DNA of 64,000 nucleotides. Source: JALZKA01 sp963725035. GTDB lineage: Bacteria; Actinomycetota; Thermoleophilia; Solirubrobacterales; 70-9. Below the pieces are notes generated by a model. That model saw only the letters and a program-made list of their open reading frames with translations. It did no database searches and was not told the DNA's origin. Below are positions 39,728 to 47,009 of the stretch, in pieces (positions within the stretch are counted from its first letter, which is position 1; each line of letters begins with the position of its first letter). The position numbers were made by a program, and so were the translations under genes. The stretch is from positions 310,001 through 374,000 of the forward strand of contig CAVRWX010000018.1 in assembly GCA_963725035.1 (NCBI GenBank), written 5' to 3'.

Positions 39728-40589
39728 CGATCTTCCAGGTGTACGTCGCGGGCGTGCCGTCGACCGAGCCGTCCGTCTCGGTCGCGCGCACTGCGAACGT
39801 GTGCTTGCCCCTTGACAGCTTGCCCGGCTTGAAGACGCGAGTCGCACTCCTCGAAGCCTTCGATCCGTCGAGGTTGCATCGGAATCCGTCGCCGCCCGAG
39901 AACTCGAACTTCGGCGTGCGATCCGTGGTCTTGGCCTTCGGCTTCTTCGTGATCTGCGTGTTGGGACAGCTCGAGTTGAATCCCGCCTCTGAATTCGGCT
40001 GTGGCGTGGGGAGGCCGCTGGGTGGCGAAGTCGGCGAGGCTCGAGTCGGTGTCGTCGCTCGCGCTCGAGCAGCGTGTTGCAGCCCGCGCTGATGTCGCGC
40101 ACGAGCGAGGTGCCGTCGGGGATCGCAGTCTCAGGACGTGCCCTGCGCCCGGTGACCGATGGCGGTGCCCCAGGCGACGCAGTCGAGCGTGCCGAATCCG
40201 GACTCGAGGCGAGGCAGAGCCCGCCGCCCGCAGGGTTGATCGCGGCGCCCCCGTACTCCACGTCGGCCTGCGACCGGGGACATGCGTCTTCCATCGCGGG
40301 CGTGGCTGCAAGCAGCGTGCGCTGATTCGCGCCGTTCGAGACGTTCGCGAGCTCGAGGGTCCCGGTGTCCACGCTGGCCCCGTTGTAGAAGACGAGGTCG
40401 ACCTGGCTCAACAGCGTCCTGGCCCGTGACGGTACATCTGGATCTCGACGAACTCGGCGTTCGGGTCTGTCGCTCATGCCCGGGAAGACCTCGGTGATCT
40501 TCACCTCAGTGGTGATCTGCCTGCGCGGCCGGCGCGAGCGCGAGCAGCGCCGCGCCCGTTGCGATCACCAATGCGAGTCCCCTGCGCAT
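39714..40589 (-). pseudogene. Secreted lamin-tail-domain-like protein gene with multiple frameshifts
   Basis: The start at 40589 gives a signal peptide (MRRGLALVIATGAALLALAP then AAQA). After that, at least five frame changes are needed (near 40510, 40425, 40205, 40120, 40065 and 40020) to read one protein: VKITEVFPGMSDRP, LVFYNGASVDTGTLEL, NGANQRTLLAATPAMEDACP, TLDCVAWGTA, IPDGTSLVRDISAGCNTLLE, ASDDTDSSLADFA, then NSSCPNTQITKKPK and GTPATYTWKIVKKR with stop at 39714. The N-terminal part matches the layout of lamin-tail (LTD) domains found in secreted actinobacterial proteins; the C-terminus is a beta-sandwich-like repeat. Confidence 0.65.
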
Positions 40590-40646
40590 AGGCTCGAATC
40601 TACTCCTCACTCGCCGTCGTGTCCAGCCGTCAATAGGCTCATCCGC

Positions 40647-41277
40647 ATGCCCACGACGCTCCGAAGGCTCCTGCCCGCCGCCGTTCTCCTGTTCGCGCTC
40701 GCCGCGATGCTCACCGCCTGCGGCGACAGAGACGACGAGCCTTCAGAGGCTCCCGAGACGGCGAGCGACGAGCGATGCCGCGGGCCTGGACCCGGCCGCA
40801 GTCGAGGCGAGCGTTCAGGAGTTCCTCGAGGCCGACGAGTATCGCGGCGAATCTCTCCCCAACGGTCGATTGCGGTGACGAGCCCGCGGAGACGCTCGAT
40901 TGCACGATCTCAGGCGACAAGGGCCTCGAGGGCGCCGTCGACCGCCGCGCCCTCCCAGGGGTTCTCAGTACACCGGCGAGGTCGACGGCCCAGACGGCCC
41001 CAGCTCGCTCGGCGGCAGCTCGTCCGAGGGCTCGCATCACCGATCCCGCCGCGGTCGAGGAAAGCCTGAACGATACAGACTTCTCTCCGACGAACGCTGG
41101 ATCGCCGACGGCGGACTGCCCCGACGCAGCCCGAGGGTGATTCGCTCGAATGCGAGGTCACAGGCGACGGTGTCACCGGAACGCTGACCGTCGACTCCGA
41201 TCGGCGGCTTCGAGTGGGAGGGACAGATCGAAACGCCGGATGGCACCCGCGCTATCAGCGGGAACGCGCTTCCCTAG
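40647..41277 (+). pseudogene. Lipoprotein with tandem Cys-containing repeats, multiple frameshifts
   Basis: MPTTLRRLLPAAVLLFALAA followed by lipobox LTAC starts the gene. From about 40770 the coding signal hops between frames several times: LDPAAVEASVQEFLEADEYR, CGDEPAETLDCTISGDKG, YTGEVDGPDGPSSLGGSS, ITDPAAVEESLNDT, CPDAARGDSLECEVTGDG, then IETPDGTRAISGNALP with stop at 41275-41277. The two halves each have a Cys-x10-Cys type repeat similar to DUF4333-like domains. It is unclear whether this is decayed or mis-assembled. Confidence 0.6.
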
Positions 41278-41301
41278 GTTCGCCACTGTCACAATCTTCA
41301 C

Positions 41302-42576
41302 ATGGCTTCAACGCGCCAGGTGAACGTGGGCGGGGTCCTCATCGGCGGGGGCGCACCCGTCGCCGTGCAGACGATGACGAAGACGGAAACGGCCAACCTC
41401 GAGGCCACGATGGAGCAGATCGGCCTCGTCGCCGAGGCCGGCGCCGACCTCGTGCGCGTCGCCGTGCCGCGTGAGAAGGACGCTGACGCGCTCAAGACGA
41501 TCGTCAAGGAGTCGCCGATCCCTGTCATCGCCGACATCCACTTCAACCACACGCTCGCGCTCAAGGCCATCGATGCCGGCGCCCACTGCATCCGCCTCAA
41601 CCCGGGCAACATCGGAGGGCGCGACAAGGTCGCTGAGGTTGCGAAGGAGGCCACTGCCGCGAATGTCCCGATGCGGATCGGCGTCAACTCGGGCTCGCTG
41701 CCGAAGCACCTTCACGAACTGGAGCGGGAGAATCCCGTCGAGGCGCTCACCCAAGCGGCCGTCGAATTCGTCGAGCTCATGGAATCGCTGGACTTCACGG
41801 ACTTCAAGGTCTCGATCAAGTCGACGAACGTGCCGAACACGATCGCCGCCAACCGCCTGCTCTCCGAGCGGATCGACTACCCGCTCCACCTCGGGATCAC
41901 CGAGGCCGGCACCAAGTGGTCAGGCTCGCTCAAGTCCGCCGTCGGCCTGGGCACGCTCCTGGCCGACGGGATCGGCGACACGATCCGCATCTCGCTCTCG
42001 ACCTTCCACGCCGAGGAAGAGGTCAAGGTCGCCTGGGAGATCCTGAAGGCGCTGAAGCTCCGCGAGCACGGCCCCGAGCTGATCGCGTGCCCCACCTGCG
42101 GGCGCCTCCAGTTCGACATGGACACCGTCGTCGCGGAGATCGAGGATCGCCTGCAGGCCTACGACGACCCGATCGAGGTCGCCGTCCTGGGCTGCGCCGT
42201 GAACGGCATCGGCGAGGCCTCCCACGCGGACTTCGGCATCACTGGCGCCAAGAACGAGGGACTCATCTTCGCCCACGGCGAGCCGCTCAAGAAGGTGCCG
42301 CAGGAGCAGTTGGTGGATCGCCTTTTCGAGGAGATCGACAAGTCGGTCGAGCGAGGGGGAGAGGTCGTCTCCGACGCCGGCGAGGTCGCCGAGGGCGCCG
42401 AATGGCTCGCGAAGATCGAGGAGGAGAACGCCGGCGACCTGACGCCCGAGCGCATCGCCGCCATGGAGGCCGAGGCCGCGCGCATCGCGGAAGACATCAC
42501 CGAGCCGACTCCGGACCGCGAGCGCCTTTCCGAGGAAGCCTCGCCGACCGCAAGCCGCCGCTTCACCCGCGCCTGA
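41302..42576 (+). CDS. ispG: 4-hydroxy-3-methylbut-2-en-1-yl diphosphate synthase IspG
   Basis: MEP-pathway iron-sulfur enzyme. The 424-residue protein has the N-terminal barrel (RQVNVGGVLIGGGAPVAVQTMTKT, IPVIADIHFNHTLA, CIRLNPGNIG) and the cluster ligands in ACPTCGRLQFD and LGCAVNGIGEASHADFGI, plus a third Cys expected in this set. About 45 acidic residues follow the usual end, an extension beyond typical 360-390-residue enzymes. Downstream proS follows after 35 bases, as is common in actinobacteria. Confidence 0.96.
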   Translation: MASTRQVNVGGVLIGGGAPVAVQTMTKTETANLEATMEQIGLVAEAGADLVRVAVPREKDADALKTIVKESPIPVIADIHFNHTLALKAIDAGAHCIRLNPGNIGGRDKVAEVAKEATAANVPMRIGVNSGSLPKHLHELERENPVEALTQAAVEFVELMESLDFTDFKVSIKSTNVPNTIAANRLLSERIDYPLHLGITEAGTKWSGSLKSAVGLGTLLADGIGDTIRISLSTFHAEEEVKVAWEILKALKLREHGPELIACPTCGRLQFDMDTVVAEIEDRLQAYDDPIEVAVLGCAVNGIGEASHADFGITGAKNEGLIFAHGEPLKKVPQEQLVDRLFEEIDKSVERGGEVVSDAGEVAEGAEWLAKIEEENAGDLTPERIAAMEAEAARIAEDITEPTPDRERLSEEASPTASRRFTRA

Positions 42577-42611
42577 GCGCTCTGCGCCGCGCGGGTAGGC
42601 TCAGCGATTCC

Positions 42612-44300
42612 GTGACTCGCCTCAGCGGATACTTCATGCCGACCCTCCGCGACGACCCGGCGGACGCCGAGGCGATCTCGCACAAGCTGATGGTCCGCTC
42701 GGGTCTGGTGCGCCAGCTCGGCGCCGGGCTTTGGACGTGGCTGCCCGCGGGTCATCGCGTGATCCAGAACGTGATCGGCATCGTCCGCGAGGAGATGAAC
42801 GCGATCGGTGGCCAGGAGGTCCTGGTGCCGGTGCTCCAGCCCGCAGGGCTCTGGCAGGCCACGGGACGCTACGAGATCGAGGAGCTGATGAAGCTCGACG
42901 ACCGTAAGGGCTCTCCGCACGTTCTCGCGATGACGCACGAGGAGGGGCTCGCCTTCCACATGTCCCACGACATCCGCTCCTACCGCGACCTGCCGCTCTT
43001 CCTCTACCAGTTCCAGGTGAAGGAGCGGGACGAGCCGCGCCCGCGCGCCGGCGTCCTCCGCACGCGCGAGTTCGTGATGAAGGACGGCTACTCGTTCGAC
43101 CGCGACGAGGCCGGACTCGACGAGCAGTACGAGCGGAATCGCGGCGCCTATACGCGGATCATGGAGCGCTGCGGCCTGGACTTCTACGAGGTGGAATCCG
43201 ACGTCGGGATGATGGGCGGCACGGGCGCTCACGAGTACATGGCGCCGTGCGCGGCCGGGGAGAACGAGGTCGCCCTGGCAACCGGCTATGCCGCGAACGT
43301 CGAAGTGGCGAGCGCTAATCCCCAGTCGGTCGAGCTGCCGCCCGAGCTCGACGAGCCACGCGAGGTCCCGACGCCAGAAATGACCACGGTCGAGGATGTC
43401 TCCGGCGCGCTGGGCGTGCCCTCAGGGGCCCTCCTCAAGGCCGTCCCGGTGATCGCCGAGGAGCGGGGCATGGTCATGGTCCTCGTCCGCGGCGACCACC
43501 GTCTGAACGAGATCAAGCTCACGAACGCACTGGGCCAGGGCTTCCGGCAGGCGACGGCAGAGGAGATCGGCGAGCGGATCGGTCCAGCGGGCTTCATCGG
43601 GCCAGTGGGCGCTCAAGTCCCCGTGGTGAAGGACGCGGCGATCGCCGCGGTCGGTGGCTACGTCTGCGGCGCCAACCGCCCGGACGCCCACCTGATCGGC
43701 GTCGAGCCGGGTCGTGATTTCCAGTTCGAGGAGATGGACGTGCGCTCGGTCGAGGCCGGTGACACAACCGAGAGCGGCGCTGAGATCGCAATCGAGCCCG
43801 CGATCGAGGTCGGGAACATCTTCAAGCTCGGCACCCGCTACTCGGAGGCGCTGGGCGCGACCTTCCTGGACGAGAGCGGCGCCGAGCACCCGATCGTCAT
43901 GGGCTCCTACGGCATCGGCCCTGCCCGCATCGCCGCTGCGGCCGTCGAGCAGGGCGCCGACGATCGCGGCATCGTCTGGCCCCGCGCGATCGCGCCATGG
44001 CCGGTTGAGCTCGTCAGCCTGGGGCGCGGCGAGGACGAGGCGACCCAGGCCGCCGACCGCATCTACGAAGAGCTCAGGGCCGCAGGGCTCGATCCCCTCT
44101 ACGACGACCGTGAGGCGGGGGCGGGGGAGAAGCTCACCGACGCCGAGTTGATCGGCTGCCCCTTGCGCATCGTGGTCGGCAAGCGCACGCTGGCCGAGGG
44201 ACAGGTGGAGGCGCAGGTCCGGGCGAGCGGCGAGGACCTCCGGATCGAGCTGGCCGACGTCGTCGCAAGGGCGACGGCGTTGGTAGATGCCGCAAGATAA
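42612..44300 (+). CDS. proS: Prolyl-tRNA synthetase ProS (bacterial type, with editing domain)
   Basis: 562 residues, class IIa synthetase. Motif 1 to 3 regions are visible: VRQLGAGLWTWLPAGHRVI, QFQVKERDEPRPRAGVLRTREFVMKDGYSFD and VMGSYGIGPARIAAAAVEQ. The central YbaK-like insertion (about 220-385; VVKDAAIAAVGGYVCGANRPD) is the Ala-tRNA(Pro) editing domain. The C-terminal anticodon domain ends ATALVDAAR. GTG start at 42612. Confidence 0.96.
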   Translation: MTRLSGYFMPTLRDDPADAEAISHKLMVRSGLVRQLGAGLWTWLPAGHRVIQNVIGIVREEMNAIGGQEVLVPVLQPAGLWQATGRYEIEELMKLDDRKGSPHVLAMTHEEGLAFHMSHDIRSYRDLPLFLYQFQVKERDEPRPRAGVLRTREFVMKDGYSFDRDEAGLDEQYERNRGAYTRIMERCGLDFYEVESDVGMMGGTGAHEYMAPCAAGENEVALATGYAANVEVASANPQSVELPPELDEPREVPTPEMTTVEDVSGALGVPSGALLKAVPVIAEERGMVMVLVRGDHRLNEIKLTNALGQGFRQATAEEIGERIGPAGFIGPVGAQVPVVKDAAIAAVGGYVCGANRPDAHLIGVEPGRDFQFEEMDVRSVEAGDTTESGAEIAIEPAIEVGNIFKLGTRYSEALGATFLDESGAEHPIVMGSYGIGPARIAAAAVEQGADDRGIVWPRAIAPWPVELVSLGRGEDEATQAADRIYEELRAAGLDPLYDDREAGAGEKLTDAELIGCPLRIVVGKRTLAEGQVEAQVRASGEDLRIELADVVARATALVDAAR

Positions 44301-44982
44301 GAGCATGGAAACCGAGCGGACCACGGTGCGCGAGCGGCTCAGCCGCAGGCGCCTGATTGGCCTCGACCGCTCTGGGCCCAGCCCTGCCGCGACCAAGGCC
44401 GGCGCGCCGCTCCACCCATGGACGCTTCCGAACATCGTCGGCTACCTGCGTCTCGCGGCGATCCCTGTCTTCCTGGTGCTGGCGCTCAACTCCGATGACG
44501 GGCGAGTTACCGCCGCGACGCTCCTCTATCTCTTCATCACCCTGGGTGACCTCCTCGACGGCTTCCTCGCCAGGGCGACTGGACAGTACTCGCGGATGGG
44601 CGCGCTCCTCGACCCGGTGGTCGACCGCCTGGCGGCGCTCGCCGGCGTGGTCGTCTGCTGGGAGTTCGAGCTCCTGCCGTACTGGGCGCTCATCGCCTTG
44701 GCAGTGCGGGAGGTCGCGACGCTGGTGCTCGCGCGCCTGGCGCTCCGCAGCGGGGTCGACCTTGAGATCAGCTGGATCGGGCGCCTCTCGACCCTGTTTA
44801 CCTTCGGCGGGCTCTTCTGGACCCTCGTCTTCGACTCGTGGATCACGGTTGCGATGTTCATCATCGGCGTCACGCTCGGCTGGATCGCGACGATCCTCTA
44901 CACGCGGGCCTCGCGCCGCTTCCTGGCCGAGCAGGCGAGGGCGCTTGGGCGTTCTCTTCCCGAACGCTCAAGCTCAACTTGA
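44287..44982 (+). CDS. pgsA: CDP-alcohol phosphatidyltransferase (PgsA-like)
   Basis: 231 residues, about six membrane helices. It has the full CDP-alcohol transferase motif DLLDGFLARATGQYSRMGALLDPVVD (DG-x2-AR-x8-G-x3-D-x3-D). The N-terminal 40 residues are basic and cytoplasmic. It most likely makes phosphatidylglycerophosphate or a related phospholipid; the alcohol acceptor cannot be proved by sequence. It overlaps proS by 14 bases and heads the conserved pgsA-RsiG-like-FHA-MerR order. Confidence 0.88.
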   Translation: MPQDKSMETERTTVRERLSRRRLIGLDRSGPSPAATKAGAPLHPWTLPNIVGYLRLAAIPVFLVLALNSDDGRVTAATLLYLFITLGDLLDGFLARATGQYSRMGALLDPVVDRLAALAGVVVCWEFELLPYWALIALAVREVATLVLARLALRSGVDLEISWIGRLSTLFTFGGLFWTLVFDSWITVAMFIIGVTLGWIATILYTRASRRFLAEQARALGRSLPERSSST

Positions 44983-45013
44983 CGTTGGCTCCTGAGGCGT
45001 ATACTCGCCTGCG

Positions 45014-45289
45014 ATGACCTTCGATCACGAATTTCCAGATATCGGCGCCTTGGACGACTCCGAACTGAAGGAGACAATCCAGCGGCTCACAGACGAGGAG
45101 CGGGACATTTCGTACCGGCGTCGCGTCCTTCACGGGCAGATCGACATCCTGCGCGCGGAGCTGGTGAACCGCCTCAAGTCCAAGCGCGAGGGTGGGCAGC
45201 ATCTGCTCTCCGGCGCCGATGTCCAGCAGCTGACCGACATCCTTCTCGGCAAGGTCCCGTCCGTCGGGGAGGACGAGGGCGAGAGCTGA
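45014..45289 (+). CDS. RsiG-like protein, candidate c-di-GMP-binding anti-sigma factor (single-motif form)
   Basis: 91 residues predicted as two helices joined by a turn. The second helix carries E29-x3-S33-x2-R36-x3-H40-x3-D44 (EERDISYRRRVLHGQID), which matches the E-x3-S-x2-R-x3-Q-x3-D c-di-GMP-binding motif of Streptomyces RsiG with only Gln changed to His. RsiG of Streptomyces has two such motifs in an antiparallel coiled coil and inhibits the sigma factor WhiG when loaded with c-di-GMP; single-motif homologues in early-branching actinobacteria work as dimers. This protein has one motif, so a dimer is inferred. No whiG gene is in the window. Downstream FHA gene overlaps by one base. Confidence 0.75.
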   Translation: MTFDHEFPDIGALDDSELKETIQRLTDEERDISYRRRVLHGQIDILRAELVNRLKSKREGGQHLLSGADVQQLTDILLGKVPSVGEDEGES

Positions 45290-45759
45290 TGGCGGTGCAT
45301 TGCCCCGAGTGCGGGTTCGTCAATCCCGAAGGGGCGAACTACTGCCAGAAGTGCGGCGCGTACCTGGGCCGGCCCGAAGGGGCCGACGAGCCCACGACCA
45401 TGACGTACAAGGTCGACGAGACGGGCGAGTACACGCCGGTCGACATCGAGGAGGAGGTCGAGGACGCGGGCGCCGCGCTCGTCATCCGCTCGGGCGGCGG
45501 CAGGGCGGGGGAGAGCTTTCAGATCACCGATGAGCGCATGTCGATCGGCCGCACGCCCGACGCGGGCGTCTTCCTCGACGACGTCACCGTCTCCCGCAAC
45601 CACGCGCTCCTGGTCCGCCGTCAGGACGGCATCTACATCGACGACCTCGGCTCGCTGAACGGCTCATACGTAAACCGGCGCAGGATCGAGTCGCACCGCT
45701 TGGTAGACGGCGACGAGATCCAGATCGGCAAATACAAGCTCTCGTACCTGGAGGCCTGA
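45289..45759 (+). CDS. FHA-domain protein with N-terminal zinc ribbon (GarA-like)
   Basis: 156 residues. An N-terminal zinc ribbon CPECG...CQKCGAY (residues 5-22) is followed by an acidic linker with Thr-rich DEPTTMTYKVDETGEYT (candidate kinase targets, by analogy with the ETTS motif of GarA), then an FHA domain: MSIGRTPDAGVFLDDVTVSRNHALL, DLGSLNGSYVN and DGDEIQIGKYKL. In mycobacteria GarA controls 2-oxoglutarate metabolism and is phosphorylated by PknB/PknG. The GarA-MerR gene pair is also seen there. Mycobacterial GarA lacks the zinc ribbon. Confidence 0.88.
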   Translation: MAVHCPECGFVNPEGANYCQKCGAYLGRPEGADEPTTMTYKVDETGEYTPVDIEEEVEDAGAALVIRSGGGRAGESFQITDERMSIGRTPDAGVFLDDVTVSRNHALLVRRQDGIYIDDLGSLNGSYVNRRRIESHRLVDGDEIQIGKYKLSYLEA

Positions 45760-45760
45760 C

Positions 45761-46519
45761 ATGGCAACAGTTGCAAGCCACGAACAGGCCGAGGCGCAGG
45801 AGACGCCGCGGCGCGACTCCCGTCCGCGAAAGGCACTCACGATCGGTGCCGTCGCGAAGATCCTCTCGCAGGAATTCGACGACATCTCGATCTCGAAGAT
45901 CCGCTATCTCGAAGACCAGAAGCTTCTCGCCCCGCGGCGCACGCCGGGCGGCTACCGCCTGTACTCACAGGCGGACGTCGAGCGGCTCCAGGCGATCCTG
46001 CGCATGCAGCGCGACGAGTTCCTGCCCCTGCGGGTGATTCGCCAGGAGCTGGCCACCGGGACCTTCGACACCGATCGCCGCCCGGCTGCCGACATCGGCC
46101 AGAAGCGCCGCGCGCTGACAGTCGATTCGCAGGTTCAGACGCTCAGCCCGGAGGAGCTCGCCGAGCAGGCGGGCGTGACGGCCGAGTTCCTGCGCGAGCT
46201 CGGCGAATACGGCGTCGTCCATCCGGATCGCTCTGATGGCCGCCTGCGCTTCGACGAGACCGACCTCGAGATCGTGCGTGCCGCAGCCGAGCTGGCGCAG
46301 CACGGCGTTGCCGGGCGCAACCTGCGCGTCTTCCGCACCTCCGCCGATCGCGAGGCGGCGCTCCTCGAGCAGCTCCTGGGCGCATCGCTCCGCTCGCGCA
46401 GCCCTGCGCGCCGGCGCGAGGCGGTCGAGAACCTCGAGAACCTCGCGGCTGTGTGCGGCCACCTCAAGCAGCTCCTATTGGTCCGCGACCTTCGCCGCCT
46501 CAAGGGCGACGAGGGCTGA
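45761..46519 (+). CDS. MerR-family transcriptional regulator (Rv1828-like)
   Basis: 252 residues. The N-terminal MerR winged helix is TIGAVAKILSQEFDDISISKIRYLEDQKLLAPRRTPGGYRLYS (positions about 27-70, shown in part: ISISKIRYLEDQKLL, RTPGGYRLYS). A second helix-turn-helix-like region (TVDSQVQTLSPEELAEQAGV, FDETDLEIVRAAAEL) follows. It lacks the Cys residues of metal-sensing MerR proteins. It lies 1 base after the FHA gene, the same order as garA-Rv1828 of Mycobacterium. Target genes unknown. Confidence 0.88.
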   Translation: MATVASHEQAEAQETPRRDSRPRKALTIGAVAKILSQEFDDISISKIRYLEDQKLLAPRRTPGGYRLYSQADVERLQAILRMQRDEFLPLRVIRQELATGTFDTDRRPAADIGQKRRALTVDSQVQTLSPEELAEQAGVTAEFLRELGEYGVVHPDRSDGRLRFDETDLEIVRAAAELAQHGVAGRNLRVFRTSADREAALLEQLLGASLRSRSPARRREAVENLENLAAVCGHLKQLLLVRDLRRLKGDEG

Positions 46520-46547
46520 TCCGCCCTGGAGCGGGCTTTCGAGCCCG

Positions 46548-47009
46548 ATGAAGGTCACCCGCACGCGCAAGGTCGCGGCGCCCGTCGGCGCGGTCTGGGG
46601 CCTCATTTCCGACCCGCACAGCCTGCCGCGCTGGTGGCCGAAGGTCATGCGGGTCGAGGACGTGACCGGCCGCGGCCAGCGCTCGCGGTGGACCTCGGTC
46701 CTCGAGACCGACTCAGGAAACGGAGTCCGCGCCGACTTTCGCTGTACCGCCTCGACCGAGGAGGAGCGCTATGCCTGGTCGCAGGACCTGGCCGGCACCG
46801 CCTTCGAACGCATCCTCACCCAGGCGGGCCTGGAGATCAAGATCGAGCCCACAGGGCCCGAGGAGACGAGCGTGAGCCTGACGAGCGATGAGACGCTCCG
46901 CGGGCTCTCCAGGCTCGGCGGGCCGATGCTTCGCGGCGCGACACGGCGGCGCCTGGACGAAGCCTTCGAGGGCATCGAGCGCGCGCTTGTCGGGGATCCG
47001 TCTGCGTGA
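46548..47009 (+). CDS. SRPBCC (START-like) family protein
   Basis: 153 residues beginning MKVTRTRKVAAPVGAVWGLI, with the helix-grip pattern SDPHSLPRWWPKVMRVEDV and a long C-terminal helix (GATRRRLDEAFEGIERAL). Such proteins bind hydrophobic ligands or act as lipid or polyketide handling proteins. Its stop overlaps the following flavoprotein gene, so they are coupled and may share a lipid substrate (inference). Confidence 0.82.
   Translation: MKVTRTRKVAAPVGAVWGLISDPHSLPRWWPKVMRVEDVTGRGQRSRWTSVLETDSGNGVRADFRCTASTEEERYAWSQDLAGTAFERILTQAGLEIKIEPTGPEETSVSLTSDETLRGLSRLGGPMLRGATRRRLDEAFEGIERALVGDPSA

Noticed and set aside
41916..42611. In-frame extension of proS far upstream into ispG
   Set aside because: The true start is the GTG at 42612, where homology to ProS begins; the upstream part is the wrong frame of ispG.
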